Shown: positions 48,511-61,620 of the stretch, piece after piece
Layout of the letters: each line of letters begins with the position of its first letter
How positions within the stretch are numbered: the stretch's first letter is position 1
Source of the DNA: Kuschelorhynchus macadamiae
Taxonomy: Eukaryota; Arthropoda; Insecta; Coleoptera; Curculionidae
Assembly: GCA_030620095.1 (NCBI GenBank)
Contig: JAUTXW010000143.1
Span: 1,158,501-1,222,500 of the forward strand
DNA: 64,000 bases
Reading direction: 5' to 3'
Program-made: the position numbers and the translations under genes
The notes under the pieces: generated by a model
Told to the model about the DNA's origin: nothing
The model's input: only the letters and a program-made list of their open reading frames with translations
Databases searched by the model: none

Positions 48511-49824
48511 ATGGAAAAAAATATGAGCCAAGAAAACCCAAACGAGGGGGGTCAAACTCTCGATCTTCAGGCAACTGGAGAACAAACCACGGCGATGGAT
48601 CAGCTGATCCTGCCAACACCTGAGGTTGGACAAAAATCTTCCTCGGTGGAGGCTATGGAAGTTGTTACACCATCATCAACAATGATGGCTAGAGATGTCT
48701 TGCCATCAACAGAAGCAATTTCATCTAACCAGGAGAGGGAACTCTTAAAATCTCCATACCAGGTTAAAGATGGAAACAGAGCTCAAGATGAGGGGAGTCT
48801 CAAACTGAAAAGAAAACCACTTCCTCGATGTTTACAGAAGAAGTTGTCCAACCTCCTAAAGAATGGTGTACCATATCACACCGCTTTAGGGAAGGTGCTG
48901 CAAACGAAGCAGACACCTCAGCAAGAAGAGGATAAACCTCCGAAGGCAGTGGTGAAACGCTCCGAACAAAACCTGCAGCCAGAGTCGGAAAAACCCGATT
49001 CCGGTGCTGCAGGTGGCAGCAAACGCCTGACGTCAGATGGTAGCACTCCTGAGTCTTCTAACAAGAGGGCTCGGGCGGGCACATATGGGGCTGTTGCTCG
49101 GGGGTCCAGAGCCGGTTTGGTCCATCCTGAACACCCCAGAAACACTTTTACCAGGGATCAGCTGAACGCCCTGCGCCTGGAGGTGCTGAGCGCTGTTCGG
49201 CGGATCCCAGAAGGAAGTCCGCAGGTAAAATTCCAGGCCTGTACAATAAGGCCTGGCTAGCTATAACTAACCTGCGCAGACCAAAATAGGCTGAATTGGC
49301 TGGAAGATGCGGCTAAGCAATTTCAACTGGCAGAGGGCGCAAAGGTCAAGTTTGTGAAGGGGAAAGACCTTCCTAAGTCTCAAGTCTGCGTGGTATAGAT
49401 ATACACACCGGAAGATTCCGGACGACTCGCCTGATATAAGTTTGTCGGCGGAGGATGTGCTTCTCGTTCTGAGGAAGATGAACCATGACCAAACCAAACT
49501 TGGACTTTCGCCATCGATGACGCTTCCATGGAAGCACTACAAAGTATGGACTACAGACGATACTTTGGCTTTGGGCAAGTCACATTTCGCCCAAGAGAAA
49601 GAGGGCTGCGGGAAGCAAAGAAGGCAAACCAGACTGCAGCCGAAGGAGGAGGCAAAAAGCTGCCTCTCGAGGAATCTGTAGCTGGATCTTCAAAAGGTCA
49701 AAGAAGCGACGCTAAACAGACTACCCAGTCTGCGAAAGGCAAATCCTTTCCAGGCAGGAAACCTATTAAGAAGAAAGGCACACCATGTAGCATGAGGAAG
49801 CATGGACATCAACCAAAGAAGTGA
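48511..49824 (+). pseudogene. LOA-like LINE ORF1 (DUF4780-like)
   Basis: The first open part, 48511-49260 (249 codons), is rich in Q, S, T and P, and has PRCLQKKLSNLLKNGVPYHT at about residues 109-128, resembling the short helical motif found in LOA-group ORF1s. A TAG stops it at 49258-49260. Further on, LLVLRKMNHDQTKLG (49460-49505) and YRRYFGFGQVTFRPRE (about 49550-49595) resemble the end of a DUF4780-type domain, in shifted frames. A basic tail (GKSFPGRKPIKKKGTP) follows to 49824. ORF1 proteins of this group coat LINE RNA. A CCHC knuckle is not seen. Dead through at least one stop and one frameshift. Confidence 0.6.
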
Positions 49825-49849
49825 GTCACTTTTTAACTATTTAATAGGA

Positions 49850-52800
49850 GAGGGACTCGTTGTAAATAACTCGGGGTCTTAACCAACTTTTGTTACTAGA
49901 GTTAGGAGAGAGGTTCTCGATTTAACAAATAGTACAAGCTTTATTAGCAATAAAATTTCTGACTGGAAGGTGTCACCTGAACCATCGTGCTCAGATCATA
50001 GACACATCCGGTTTGATATTATAGTAGGCCCCAGGCACAGAAGCACAGATTGGAATGGCTATAAAATGTCTCTGCAATCCAATCTCTGCCACGCGTCTAC
50101 CTCAATCAATAATGGTGAACAACTAGAGTTTGTAACGGACCAAATTACAACCGCCATAATCTCATCATATCACGAAAACTGTCCACTGAAGGTTAAAAAA
50201 GACAATAGAAATATACCTTGGTGGAATAATAACCTGAATAAATTAAGGAAAGAAGTTCGTAGACTGTTCAATCGAGCTAAAATATCAGGTGAATGGGACC
50301 AATATAGAACTGTTTTAACAAACTACAATAAAGCAATCAAGAAAGCCAAAACAGACTCCTGGAAAAGGTTCTGTGAGGGTATATCAGATATACCCACCAG
50401 TGCCAGAGTCTGGAACTGGGATCGCTAAAACGGCCAGACGGAACCTTTACAGGCTCTAGGAAAGAAACCTTGGAGCTTTTAGTACTAAATCACTTCCCAG
50501 GTAACCTGATAATAGATAGTCGGTCAACTTTCCATTTCGTAAGTCGACACAAACGACCTCACAGAGATGATTGGCTGACTGCCAACAAAATAATTACAGT
50601 AAGGGCGGTCCAAAGGGCCGTAAATTCCTTTCGGCCTCTCAAATCGCCTGGGGAGGATGGAGTCTTTCCAGCTCTGATACAAAACGGGTTGGACGCACTC
50701 CTTCCTTTCATAACAAGACTACTAAGAGCAAGTCTGGCTTGGAATTATATACCGGCCAGATGGTCTGCAACTAAGGTAACATATATACCTAAAGTGTGTC
50801 GAAATGATCCTCTACCAAGTTCGCTTAGACCAATAAGTCTAACCTCCTTTCTGTTGAAAAGCCTGGAGAGAATCCTCGATGAGCACAACAAGGACGTAGC
50901 TCTTAGGCGGCATCCGCTGAGTGAGCCTCAGTATGCTTACCAAACGGGCAAATCAACAGAACTGGCTCGCAATAATTTTGTTGAGAGCATAAAAAACTCT
51001 CTAGAAAACAAGGAGATTGCAGTTGCTGCATTCTTAGATATCGAGGGAGCATTTAACAATGCCCTTTCTGGATCACTCTATGATGCAATTACTGAAAGAG
51101 GGGTAGAACCCCTTATATGTGGCTGGATACAGGCAATGCTTGAAAACAGGAAAATAACAACATCTCTACAGGACGAGACAGTGAGCTTTAGAGCTGCTGG
51201 AGGGTGTCCATAGGGAGGAGTGTTATCGCCCTTGCTGTGATCACTACTGGTGGACAATCTGCTGGCTCTATGGTTCGGCTGTGGGAGGTTAATCTGCAGG
51301 CATACGCCGATGATCTAGTCATCACAGTAAAAGGAAAGGCTGAAGAGGAAATCTCAGCAACCCTTCAGGAAGTACTGAACACCACACTAACATGGTGTGA
51401 GAGGGAAGAGATGTCTATCAACCCTAAAAAAATGGTATTAGTCCCCTTCACAAAGAAAAGGAATCTGGAGAGACTCCGACCACCTTTCTTAAGGGGACAG
51501 GTGATACCATTTTCAGCTGAAGTGAAATATTTGGGAATTATCCTGAATAAAACGCTGAACTGGAATGCTCATCTGAATAAAATAGTTCAGAAAGCTAAAC
51601 TATCCCTGTGGACCTGCCGTACAATCTGCGGGAATTTATGAGGTATAAGACCAAAACAGCTATATTGACTGTACCTAACGGTCATAAGACCAATGATAGC
51701 TTATGGCTCTGTAGCCTGATGGAGCAAGGGACAACAAAGTGTTGCCTAAGCCAAACTGAGTGGACTGCAGAGACAGGCTTGCCTGTCAATTACAGGAGCG
51801 ATTTACTCCACTCCGACAGCGGCCATGGAGCTCCTTTTGAAACTTCCACCACTCCACCTATTTGTGGAAGGGGAAGCAATGAGGACAACAGACAGACTCC
51901 ATCATGTTACTAACAGCATGGTGGATAGCACGAGTCACATGGAATCATCCAACATGTTGAAAGTTGTGAAAAACCACTACATGTTGGAAATGTCATCAAA
52001 CCTGCTACCAAAAACTGTTAGTGCACAGCAACCCTACTCCGTTATCTTCCCAGGGAGAGAGGAGTGGGATCAAAATAAATCTGATCTACTTAAAGGAGAG
52101 CTATGTCTCTTCACAGACGGCTCCAAAACCAATAAAGGTGTAGGAGCTGGAATACATGGGGTCTATCGGTAAGCCTGGGAAATAACACCTCGATATTCCA
52201 AGCAGAAGTCCATGCTATCGAAGTGTGTGTTAGAATGTTGCAAGATCAACAAACAACACATAAAACGATAAAAATATCCTCGGATAGTCAAGCGGCCCTT
52301 AAAGCACTTGAAGCGAGTCATTGTACATCCAAAACAGTCTGGAACTGCCAAAAGGCACTTGCTGGCCTGGGGAGCGACAATAAAATCGCTCTTATTTGGA
52401 TACCAGGACATGCAGGTTTGGAGGGAAATGAGTCTGCGGACCTTCTAGCAAAGAAAGGAGCAGAGACAAGATTGGCTTGGACTGCCAGGCCTGTCCCATG
52501 CAAAGGCATTTATCCCCCTTCCTATGAAGAAGAGGATAAGAGAAAGTCTGTTAAAAATGAATAAAATTAAGCTCAAAACAGCAGTAGGCCTATACACTGG
52601 CCATTGTGGACTAAGAACTTGAAGACGAATCCGGTTGCCGCCTATGTATGGAGAATGACGAGACAGCCAGACATGTGCTATGTGAATGCCCGGCAGCTGC
52701 CAGGATCAGGTTGTCTATTTTGGGTAAAGATATCCTACTGCCCGAGACTTGAACAATACCTCCCCAAAGGCAATAATAAGACTCATTGAGGACTTAGGGA
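49850..52800 (+). pseudogene. LOA-like LINE ORF2: endonuclease C-term, RT, RNase H, zinc knuckle
   Basis: It begins mid-endonuclease: GLVVNNSGS, TFVTRVRREVLDLTNSTSF, then SDHRHIRFD (49995-50025); about two thirds of the endonuclease is missing. RT: SPGEDGVFPALIQ (50650), LRPISLTSFLLKSLERIL, AFLDIEGAF (51030-51056), GGCP-stop-GGVLSPLL (CAG to TAG near 51211-51213), AYADDLVITV (51300-51330, intact YADD) and VKYLGIILNKTLNWNAHL. RNase H: LFTDGSKTNKGVGAGI (52108-52155), HAIEVC (52210), SDSQAAL (52284), IPGHAGLEGNESADLLA (52400-52450), so all four acidic residues can be found. The end has CRLC-x8-H-x2-C (52635-52685). At least six frame changes. Inactive. Confidence 0.8.
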
Positions 52801-52903
52801 AGTGTAAACATAGGTGTGAGCCACAATAAACCACAGAGTCGCAGTGGAGGGTCGGTTTGATCCACTCACTTTTAACCTAAGCCTACCTAAGCCTAATACC
52901 TAA

Positions 52904-55799
52904 CGTTTAATTAAATGCCCTTGCATATACGTATATACGTGGGTTCACAGGCGGTTTTCGTATATTTAAAAGTGATTTAAAATAAATACCCTTTACAGAT
53001 TTATGAACATTTCGTAGTGAATTTAAATTCTATAAATCTTAATATAAGAAAATATCTTCAGTATTATTAACTTAGTATTCGGGTCGGTAGTTTACGAAAA
53101 ATATTCTCGTATCAGAGACACAGAAAGTCAATTCAATTTTATTATTAAAATATGGAAGGCTCTGACCTTGTATGTCCGGGGCTAATAAATTTGAAGGCAA
53201 ATTATTCCATAAGGCAGCCCCAGGATGAGGCAACACAAACTTCTGGAGGTACGTAGATTTTAATTATATCATCCTTTGCTTAAACTTTCAACTTAAGTCT
53301 TTTCTGGATCCTAATATAAATCCAGTCAGAGAGGGGCTCGTTCGAGAAAACGAGTATGGCAGCAGGAAGAAAACTAAAAGAAAGAGAAAAATACGAAGAG
53401 CATGAAGAATACGAAGAATAAGACCTAAAAAGAATTAACTTATTTCAAAACACAAAAATTTCCTTAGTTATACTTCCTAAAGTTATATTTAAAATAAGTC
53501 CAAATAGATTTTACTTATTAATAGACATTTTCTTTGTTGCAGAATGAAAATACCACAAAATGGCTTACCGAAGATCTAGCATGGCCTTGAAGTGTGTTGG
53601 AGGAATATTCAAGTTCAAAATTTGGCAAATAGTGCTCTTTATTCCGTAATTCTTCAAAATAAATCAGGCAAGTCTAGCCTATAGGAACAAGAAACTTACT
53701 TGTCACCTATTTTTAAAGGGAATTACACTATTTTAATTAAATCGGCAAAAATGCGCCAGACGGTCTAAACGTCAACAGTCACGACCTAAAATGGAGTACC
53801 GGAGTTCCCCTGTACTAATTATAGGATGAGTCGAAAGCCTAGGGAGTTTTACGTTGTCACTAAATCGAAAACTAATTGTGCCAGTGTGATGTTGTTGGAC
53901 CAATGGATTTTAAACAAAATTGTGAAACCTGTGTTTTATTGTGCTTTAGCAGTGCCAAATATTTTATTATAGTGAAAAGTGAGCACTTTATTCTGTTACC
54001 ATCTCAAGTGTTTATTTTGATTGTGGAATATACAATAAAAGCAGTTCAAATAAGGTAAAGATTTCTTATTATTAGAGCTATTATTATTATTTTTAGTCAA
54101 ATTACTTGTTTCTGAAATTATGAGTACCATATTGGATTACATATTAATCCGCCGACAAGTATTAACAAATAAGTAAATATTTAGATTTTAATTTAATAAT
54201 ATTTAACAAAATACACTAAAATATTTTAAATTATCGTTATGGGAAAAGTAAACTCGTAACACCATGTCTGAAAAATCCCTCTTGCAATATATTTATAGCA
54301 AAAACGAAATAGCGAAAAAATATTTAGCTCAAATAAATCTGCAAATATTAGCAAGAGGTGCTGAAATAGGAGTATTTTGCTGTCTAGTTATTCAAGTTAT
54401 TTTATGCTCTACTTTATCTGGTTGACAAACAAATATATGAAACACAACGAGCGGTATCAGAATATGATAACTAATCATGTTATCCGACGCGCAGCAATAA
54501 ATCATTATCGTGGGCTCCAGGCTAAATAAGTTCTATCAGTATTTTTTTTATTTTGAAATTTCTCATCAATTGCTGAGCTTACTAAATATCTAATCATTTT
54601 TGTCTGTATCTATTCGAACTGTTCAACAGTTTGATTTTTATATATTGACAGTTCCGAAAAGAGCTTTATTTAAACACATTTACCTTTGCTTTGTTAATAG
54701 CTTAATTTTGGTGTATCCTATATTTTCAGAAATAAATTTAATTAATTTAATGCTTAAACGTCTTTTAAATGCGGAACTTGTCATAACATTTAGGAACATT
54801 CTGTAAATATACATATTTTAAATTCCTTTGCATGAAATATTCACTTTTTCATTTATTAAGGGTTTTTATAAATTTATTTAAAGAGTTAAGGTGACAAGCC
54901 TGCATATATTTGTTATCGCTGGTACGTAATTAAGTACATTTACACGAAGCATGTCACATTTTACAGCAACACACCGCTTTATAGAGCAAGCCATTATAGA
55001 ACAAAACATTAGATAGACAGGATTTGTATCTACTTAATGATAATTCAGCAGGAATTTTATTCATATATTATACGGTATAGACGATAATATCCATAAAACT
55101 TTTTATGGAATAACTATATTGGGTTGTTAAAAAGGTCATAAACAATCTTAAATGTACAACAATATATTTTTTTGAAATAAGATATTAGAATAATGGCAGA
55201 CGTATAGAAATATAAACTCAAACGATTGTATTTTATGTACATGCATAAAATACATATATACAAAATATTTGTAAATACTAAGCAGACTTTCGCTCTAAAA
55301 AGGATTACGTTACATCGATTAATTTAACGTTAAAGTTAACGTTTTGAAAAAAAGTTACTGAAAGTGTTTATTTGTTTTAAAAGACTTGCGTTAAGCTGAA
55401 TATAAATGATCACATTATCTGGATTGGCAAATTTTATACCATCAAGAAGTTAAAAATATATGAAGCGACTTACATGCTTTTATTATCCAAGTGAACTACT
55501 ACTACTTATTAGATATACTAATATGGTCCAATTATTTTATATGTGCCTTTTATTTGACTACGGGCTTTTATTTAACTTTTTTCTTCGTATGTCTGTTTCT
55601 CCGGTTCGTATGTCTGTCTTTCCGGTTCAAAATTTGTAATCCAGTTTTCAAGCACTTGCTGGCATCCAGTTGGGCTACAATTTGGCATACCTATATAACT
55701 TCGGTGATAATGCAATAATGTACCATGGAGTAAAAAAATCGTACATCTCTTATATAGGAGTAAATATCTTATATTGCAATGTTGGGAAACAACAAAACA
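52904..55799. other. Intergenic; possible LINE 3' scrap near 53.2 kb
   Basis: On the minus strand at about 53275-53100, FVLPHPGAALWNNLPSNLLA resembles the final segment of CR1/Jockey-type ORF2s, with no other support. Otherwise AT-rich with no gene. The frame at 55572-55892 (-) is a chance frame partly over a dispersed repeat. Confidence 0.3.
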
Positions 55800-56080
55800 A
55801 CTTTTTACTTCCTTAAAAGGGAAGTATTGTAAACGTGAAAAAATTAAATTCCGAGATTTTTTCAGATCTTTACGTCTCAAGGTCACTAGCATTTATCCTA
55901 TTAGAATTTATTCGTTCCTATTATTATTTTCAATTCCGTCGCTCTGTCTGTCTGTTCGCGGCATAGCTAAAAAAACGACTTACCCCACTTGACTTCAAAT
56001 TTTGGTAAAAAATTTTGATTAAACCCAATATGGCAGAACAAAATGGTGGCATACTGAAATTTTGAATATTTTCTTAAAAG
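55800..56080 (-). repeat. Tandem-repeat family tail, inverted copy
   Basis: Reverse complement of the 41210-41740 family: gtctgttcgcggcatagct near 55945, ccgagattttttcagatc near 55850, and gggaagtattgta near 55818. A terminal hairpin acttcc...ggaagt lies near 55806-55824. Part of one tandem unit (gccaccattttgttctgcc on the minus strand) lies at 56030-56055. Confidence 0.6.
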
Positions 56081-57839
56081 CTTGCGGCATGAGACGTCAT
56101 CAGACTTGATATAAAGCCTTAAGCTTTTAAGATAATATTCATTTTTTAAGTTCTGCGTTCATTTTAGTTCAATACTTTATAAAAAAAGCTTGTTTTTAAA
56201 AACATATTTTACGTTTATTTTTTAAGTTTACAATAAAGGCTTAATCCAATATGTATCTAATAATTTATTAGATTTGGCTTTCTCTCTGACACATCATAGA
56301 ATAATAATTCTATAAGCATTGAGAAATAATTTCTAACATTTTCAATATACTTGGTAACCTAATGAAATCGAAAATACTTATTATTTTGGATGTATCGTCA
56401 TCGAAATAATTTTCATTCTACTACTTCTCTTACTATTTCTGTAAGAAGATTCTAATAATTTTAAAATAGTTGCTTTAATATTTTTGAAATGATACTAGTG
56501 AAAAGCTAAAAGTATACAATGCGATATACGTTCCTGGTTAACAATTTATTGGATTGATCAACATGTTATAAGTGGAGTGTGCTTTTCATTTGACTAGCAC
56601 TATTAAGCAGTGAATATGGTACTAGTTCAAGTATATATATTTTCATATTTAATATGAGATGTGTTTAAGTGCTTAGTTCTATATCCATCTATTCATTTAT
56701 TAAGTTCGGCTTTTTCTCATAAACATATGAGGGTGATAACCTCGATGATAACCATAAAAATAATACATTTTTTTCTAACAATTTCTATGTGCCAGATAAC
56801 CTAATGAAATCAAAACTGATTTTTTAAATGTATCGCCACTCATAAGGAAATTATTTTTAGTATGTTACTTCTTTAAGTAACAATTAACATATGAATTAAA
56901 TATCAATTGAGGAATTAATTTAGTAATTAAAGTTGATTGTGCTTTTTTATTCAATAATTCATGGTTTTGCACGACGGATACTCAGAAACATCTCTAAAAT
57001 AGTACAATTCTTCTGCAATTGGCTAAGGTAAACCGTCTAAGGGTACTAACTGAGTGTTAATTTTGTACCAACAGAAGTAAAGTCGTATTACATACATCTA
57101 CGATTCTTTATCTAAACAAAAAATTTTTCAGCCAGATATTGTCGAAAATTGATCTAATTTATTCATACAAAAGTGGTGGTTTAAAACCTGCTGCACTTAA
57201 GTTTCTCACTTAATGTGACCTCTGGAGTCTAGTAATTTTCCATTTATTTTATGATGACAAAAACTTGAGCCTGACAAACTTGAAATAAAGCCTCGAGCTT
57301 TTAAGGAAAAATTAATTTTTCTTAAGTTCCGTGTTCATGTAACTGTTACTATTTTTTTTCTTTTTAGTTCGATAGTTTATAGCTAAAAGTTTGCCTTCAG
57401 AAATATATTTTACATTTATTTTTTAAGTCTTTAATAAAATACTCCTATAGGTGTCTGTAATGTATTAAGTTTGGCTTTGTCTCACAAACATCATAGAATA
57501 ATAATATAACAATTTCAGTATACAGCGTAATCTAACGAAATCGAAACTACTTGATATTTTAAAGGTATCATCATCAAAGGAATATTTTATTTTCATTTTG
57601 TTACTCCTCTAAGTGTTTCTTTAAATAGATCCTAATAATTTTAAAATAGATCCTTTAATACTCTTAAAATGTTACTACCGAAAAGCTAACAGTTTGAAAA
57701 GCGATATACGTTCCTGGTGAACAATTTATGGAATTGATTAATATGATATAAGTGGAATATGCTTTTTATTTGACTGGAACTACTAAGCAGTGAATATATT
57801 AATACTGCAAGTATATATTTTTTAGATTTAAAATGACAT

Positions 57840-58690
57840 GTGATTAAGATTAAGATAAAGAGAGAAGTATTATATATCAACGGCTATGAAAAAGCCCTTA
57901 TTGATTGGCTGATTAATAAAACTTTTCAAAAACATATTAGCAATAGTCAAGATGATTCTATTACAACTTGGCAACCTCCAAGATTTACTTCAATAAGTTA
58001 TATGGGGAAAATTTCTTTAAAAATTGCGAATATCCTGCATAGTAACCTGAGAATTTGAGTAACTTACTTTCCAAACTGAAGGATAATATACCTGTTTTAC
58101 AGAAAAGTGGAATTTACTACCTACAGTGTGATATAGATCTGCATTTGGGGTACATTTAACAGAAAAACAACATAGTTTTGATATAACAAAAAACTTTAAA
58201 ATGCTACATAACATCTCTTACTGCTCTTGAGTACATTGAAATCGCGAAAGAAGATCTAGACAAGAACACAAATAGTCTTAATGGACCGATAAGGAATCAG
58301 TTTATAGAAGCAGCACTGGTCACAAACTTATTTAAAGTATAACGTCATGACCTTGTGTAACATATTTTTTAACCTTAGACACTGTCAACACTATTGCTTC
58401 TAACCTAAAAGATTTTATTTATTTTTGTTTTCATTGTTCAATGTTGTGTTTTTGCCATTTATGTAATGTTTTAATTATTTTTCTTTGTGTCCTGTCAGCT
58501 TTGTGCCTTTTACTGAGTGACCTAATTTTATTATTCTACTAGCAAATTTTATCATTTATACATGTATCTTTCAGGTATGAAAATGTTAGGTAAGTTCTTG
58601 AAAATGGTATATTACCGAAACGCGTCGAGCTAATTAAAAACTAATAAAGATTGTTGAGAAATAGACCTACTTTTCTTTCTTTCTTGATAC
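57840..58690 (+). pseudogene. Penelope-like element 3' part with GIY-YIG endonuclease
   Basis: A 5'-truncated insertion in unit 2. Its first frame (57840-58058) has QPPRFTSISYMGKISLKIAN, matching the region between RT and endonuclease in Penelope-like elements (IxYxxxxSxxI). From 58062 a second frame reads KLKDNIPVLQKSGIYYLQCD, then LHLGYI followed by a stop. KSGIY...GYI is the GIY-YIG nuclease signature, with the last G missing after YI. Later residues are lost to stops. About 270 bp of noncoding 3' sequence with a hammerhead-like motif follows, ending in a pyrimidine-rich stretch near 58690. Penelope-like elements encode an RT related to telomerase and this nuclease. RT is absent here. Confidence 0.7.
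58594..58630 (+). ncRNA. Hammerhead-like motif, UUGAAAA core, in Penelope-like 3' region
   Basis: Stem I GUUC (58594-58597) with GAGC (58627-58630, one U-G); core UUGAAAA 58598-58604; stem II GGUA (58606-58609) with UACC (58613-58616); GAAAC 58617-58621; stem III palindrome ACGCGU; triplet GUC ending 58626. C3U and G8A. Confidence 0.5.
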
Positions 58691-59471
58691 TATGATACTC
58701 TACCCTGAAGAAAAATTAAATCAGTCTAGGGTACTAATTGAGAGTTATATAGGTATCGTATTACATATGCCAACATTATTAGGTTCCTTTACGAATCTTT
58801 ATATAAACAAAATGTTTTTCAGCCAGATATTGTCGAAAATTAATTTAATTTATTCATGCAAAAGTGGTGATTTAAGTCCGGCTGCATTTAAGCCTCTCAT
58901 TTAATGATCCTCAGAGTCTAGTTATTTTATTATATGAATGGAGCATTATATTAAAAGCTTGAGGCGTCAGGCTTCATCACACTTGAAATAAAGCGTCAAG
59001 CTTTTAAGAAAATATTCAAAATTTATTAAGTTCTGTGTTCATGTAAGTTTTATTATTTTTTACTTCAATAGTTTATTAATAGAAGCTTGTTTTCAAAAAT
59101 ATGTTTTACGTTTATTTATATTTATAGGTTTAAAGTGCTTAGTTCTATATGTATTTAATAATTTATTAAGTTTGGCTTTTTTTCACAAGCATCATAAAAT
59201 AATAATCCTAAAACAATAAAAAATAATTTCAAACACTCTCAATATATTAAGCATCCTAATGAGATCGAAACTACTTGATATTTTAAATGTATGTTAATAG
59301 AAAGAATATTTTACTTTCATTCTACTACTTCCCTAAGTATTTTTCTGAGTAATAATTTTAAAACAGATGCTATTATATTCTTAAAATGATACTACCGAAA
59401 CGTTGGAAGTATATAACACTATATACGTCTCTGGTTAATAATTTATTAACAATTTACTGGATTAATCAATA

Positions 59472-61620
59472 AACCTCTTCAGCCATAGATCACCGAAAAC
59501 AAACATTTCGTGAATTTAAATCTAGTAAACTACCTAGCAAATGAGATTATTATAAACCACTGAGGAATTTAACTAATAAGTCAATAAGTCAATTAAATTA
59601 GAGAAGCTTATTATAGGTATACATTTCAAAATAGCTGTCTAAAAGATAAGTGGAAAGAGCTTAATAGGGTAAGACCAATAAAGACAAAAGAAATTCCAGA
59701 GACTCTTAAAGATACGAACAATTTTAATAAATTCTTTATAAATTCAACCAAAACAAATAATTGTCTAAAAAACGATCTTATAAATTTTTACCTATATAAC
59801 ACTATAAATAATCTGGATTCCTTGCTAACTTTTAATACTGTAACGGACAATGATATTCTTCAAATTATATTAAAAATTAAAAGTAAAGCTGCGGGCACAG
59901 AGAGTATTAACATACCTTTAATCTCCTTGTGCTGTCTCTATATTATTGATTTTATAACACATATAGTTAATGAATGTATTCTTCAAGAATATTTTCCTAA
60001 CATTTGGAAAAAGCTGTTGTCACACCCCTTTCCAAAGTAAGTATTCCTAAGGATTTATCTCAATTTCGTTCAATAAGCATACTTCCAACGTTTTCAAAAA
60101 TTTTAGAAAATCAAATTCGCACAGATATAAATAAAAATATTATTTTACCAACGAAACAACCGGGATTTCGCCCTGGACATAGTTGCGCGACGACAATGGC
60201 GGATGTTACTGGCTATATCTTTTCTGCTCGTGGCAACAACGAAGTCACAGTATTAATTCTATTGGATTTTAATAAAGTTTTCGATTTTTTTAATCATAAA
60301 ATATTAATTTCTATGTTACACTATAGGGGTTATCGATAAATGCGTCAAACATTATTAATCATTTCTCTCGGATAGATTTTAACGTGTGAAAATTGATCAA
60401 AATTTTTCTTAAAGATGATTCTGGGATTCCCCAGGGCAGCATTTTGGGACCCCTTTTATTTAGTATCTACACAAGTACTTTCCATAGATATTTTTAATAC
60501 TGCGAGTATCATCTTTATGCCGACGATACCCAACTGTATTTATCTTTTAAACCTTCTGACTATGAAGGAGCCAATATTAAAATCAAATCCGATTTAGATG
60601 AACTACTTAAATTATCCTCTAAACATATGCTAAATTTGAATCCGTCTAAGTCGTTTGTTATTTTATTTGGTAATAAAAATATTCTTAATGATATAAAGCT
60701 AGAAAGTCGATATAAAAATAGAAAACCAATGTTTAAATATATGTGAAAGCGCAAAAAGTTTAGGTCTCGTTTTGGATTCACATCTTCGATTTAGTTCTCA
60801 TATTTTTTATATTCTTAAAAAAATATAATGCTCTCTCAAATCGCTATACCCGCACAGACATTATCTTGACCAATCTATTAAAAATGAGCTCTGTGATTCA
60901 TTAATTTAGTCATATTTTAATCACCGCGATCATATATATGGTCCATGTTTGGACAGTTATGATTTACATAGAGTCCAGAAAGTGCAGAACATTCGTATTC
61001 GATTTATATTTGATATCAAAAGGAGAAACAGGCTATCTCATAAACTTAAAGAAATGTCATGGTTAAATATGTATCACAGACGTAAGCTGCATGCCTTGTG
61101 CTTTTATTATAAATTACTTACATTTAAATCGCCTTCACATCTTTATAACAAAATCACTTTTCGCACGGACGTACGTCATTTGAATTTAACCAGGAATACC
61201 TTAACAAGTCCACGTCATAAAACTGAAATATGTAAGAGATGTTTCTACTACACCATTGCTTTAAATATAAATTCGTTACCTCTAGATTTATCACAAATGT
61301 CACAATCTCCTATTTAATTACAAAGTTTTAAAAAGAAAATTACTACTTAGTTACTCAATTCTCAGTAGCTTTTGCTAAACTTCTTCTTTTCATTTACTTA
61401 TAATGTAATCTTAGTATAATTATGTTATTTATTTTTTATTTAGCTAATAAAATGAATTGTTTAGTTTATAGCCGCAATGGTAGAACAGAATCTCGACTAC
61501 AGAAATCTGAAATGCCTGCTTTTATTTATCTTATTTTTATGATTTACATCTTTGTATTTTTATTTGTATACATATAGTAAATATTAAACGTTGTTATTAT
61601 TATTATTATTATTATTATAT
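59472..61620 (+). pseudogene. CR1/Jockey-group LINE, 5'-truncated, inserted in tandem unit 3
   Basis: Plus strand. Spacer: VRPIKTKEIPETLKDTNNFN (59690). RT: AGTESINIPLISLC (59895), SVIPKDL-like then QFRSISILPTFSKILENQIR (60060-60120), GFRPGHSCATTMADVTGY, LILLDFNKVFDFFNHKIL (60250-60305; second D of the D-x6-D pair kept), SGIPQGSILGPLLF (60420) in a new frame, and LYADDTQLYLSF (60510-60545; YADD intact). C-terminus: YDLHRVQKVQNIRIRFIFD (60960), then WLNMYHRRKLHALCFYYKLL. Several stops and shifts. It ends in a (TTA)n tail at 61588-61617. Flanking 1.17-kb-unit sequence resumes after the tail, showing the insertion is younger than the array. Close to the LINE at 44.6-47.3 kb. Confidence 0.75.
61588..61617. 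repeat. (TTA)n LINE tail
   Basis: attattatt repeat at the 3' end of the LINE, as is usual for this LINE group. Confidence 0.85.

Larger units (their letters stand above)
48160..52903 (+). mobile_element. LOA-like non-LTR retrotransposon, near full length with deletion
   Basis: A GC-richer block stands out from the AT-rich flanks. ctaatacctaa occurs at 48160-48170 and again at 52893-52903, fitting an 11-bp target duplication. The 5' end is near 48171-48182 (tatcccccgcggtctcc). Two ORFs follow (ORF1 about 48511-49824, ORF2 about 49850-52800). The 3' end has ccacaataaaccacagagtcg, then short cctaa repeats. RNase H after RT and the ORF1 type place it in the I/LOA group of LINEs. Confidence 0.75.
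56070..59470 (+). repeat. ~1.17-kb tandem units (three diverged copies)
   Basis: Unit landmarks recur. aagcttttaag after a gagc/gaaataaagc block: 56125, 57295, 58995. The block cagccagatattgtcgaaaat: 57129, 58821. taagcagtgaatat: 56605, 57785 and, beyond a LINE insertion, 61650. The first period is about 1170 bases. Within a unit a ~430-bp subrepeat (cttagttctatat, then ttattaag-ttcggctttttctc) is visible at 56235 and 56665. Each unit has a degenerate hammerhead-like block (56487, 57663, 59380) akin to that of the Penelope-like fragment, so the units may be Penelope long terminal repeats. No ORF. Confidence 0.6.

Noticed and set aside
55572..55892. 106-codon minus-strand frame with a small YEPExQT repeat
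   Set aside because: It overlaps the tail of a noncoding dispersed repeat, and the short repeat is a local duplication; no recognisable domain.
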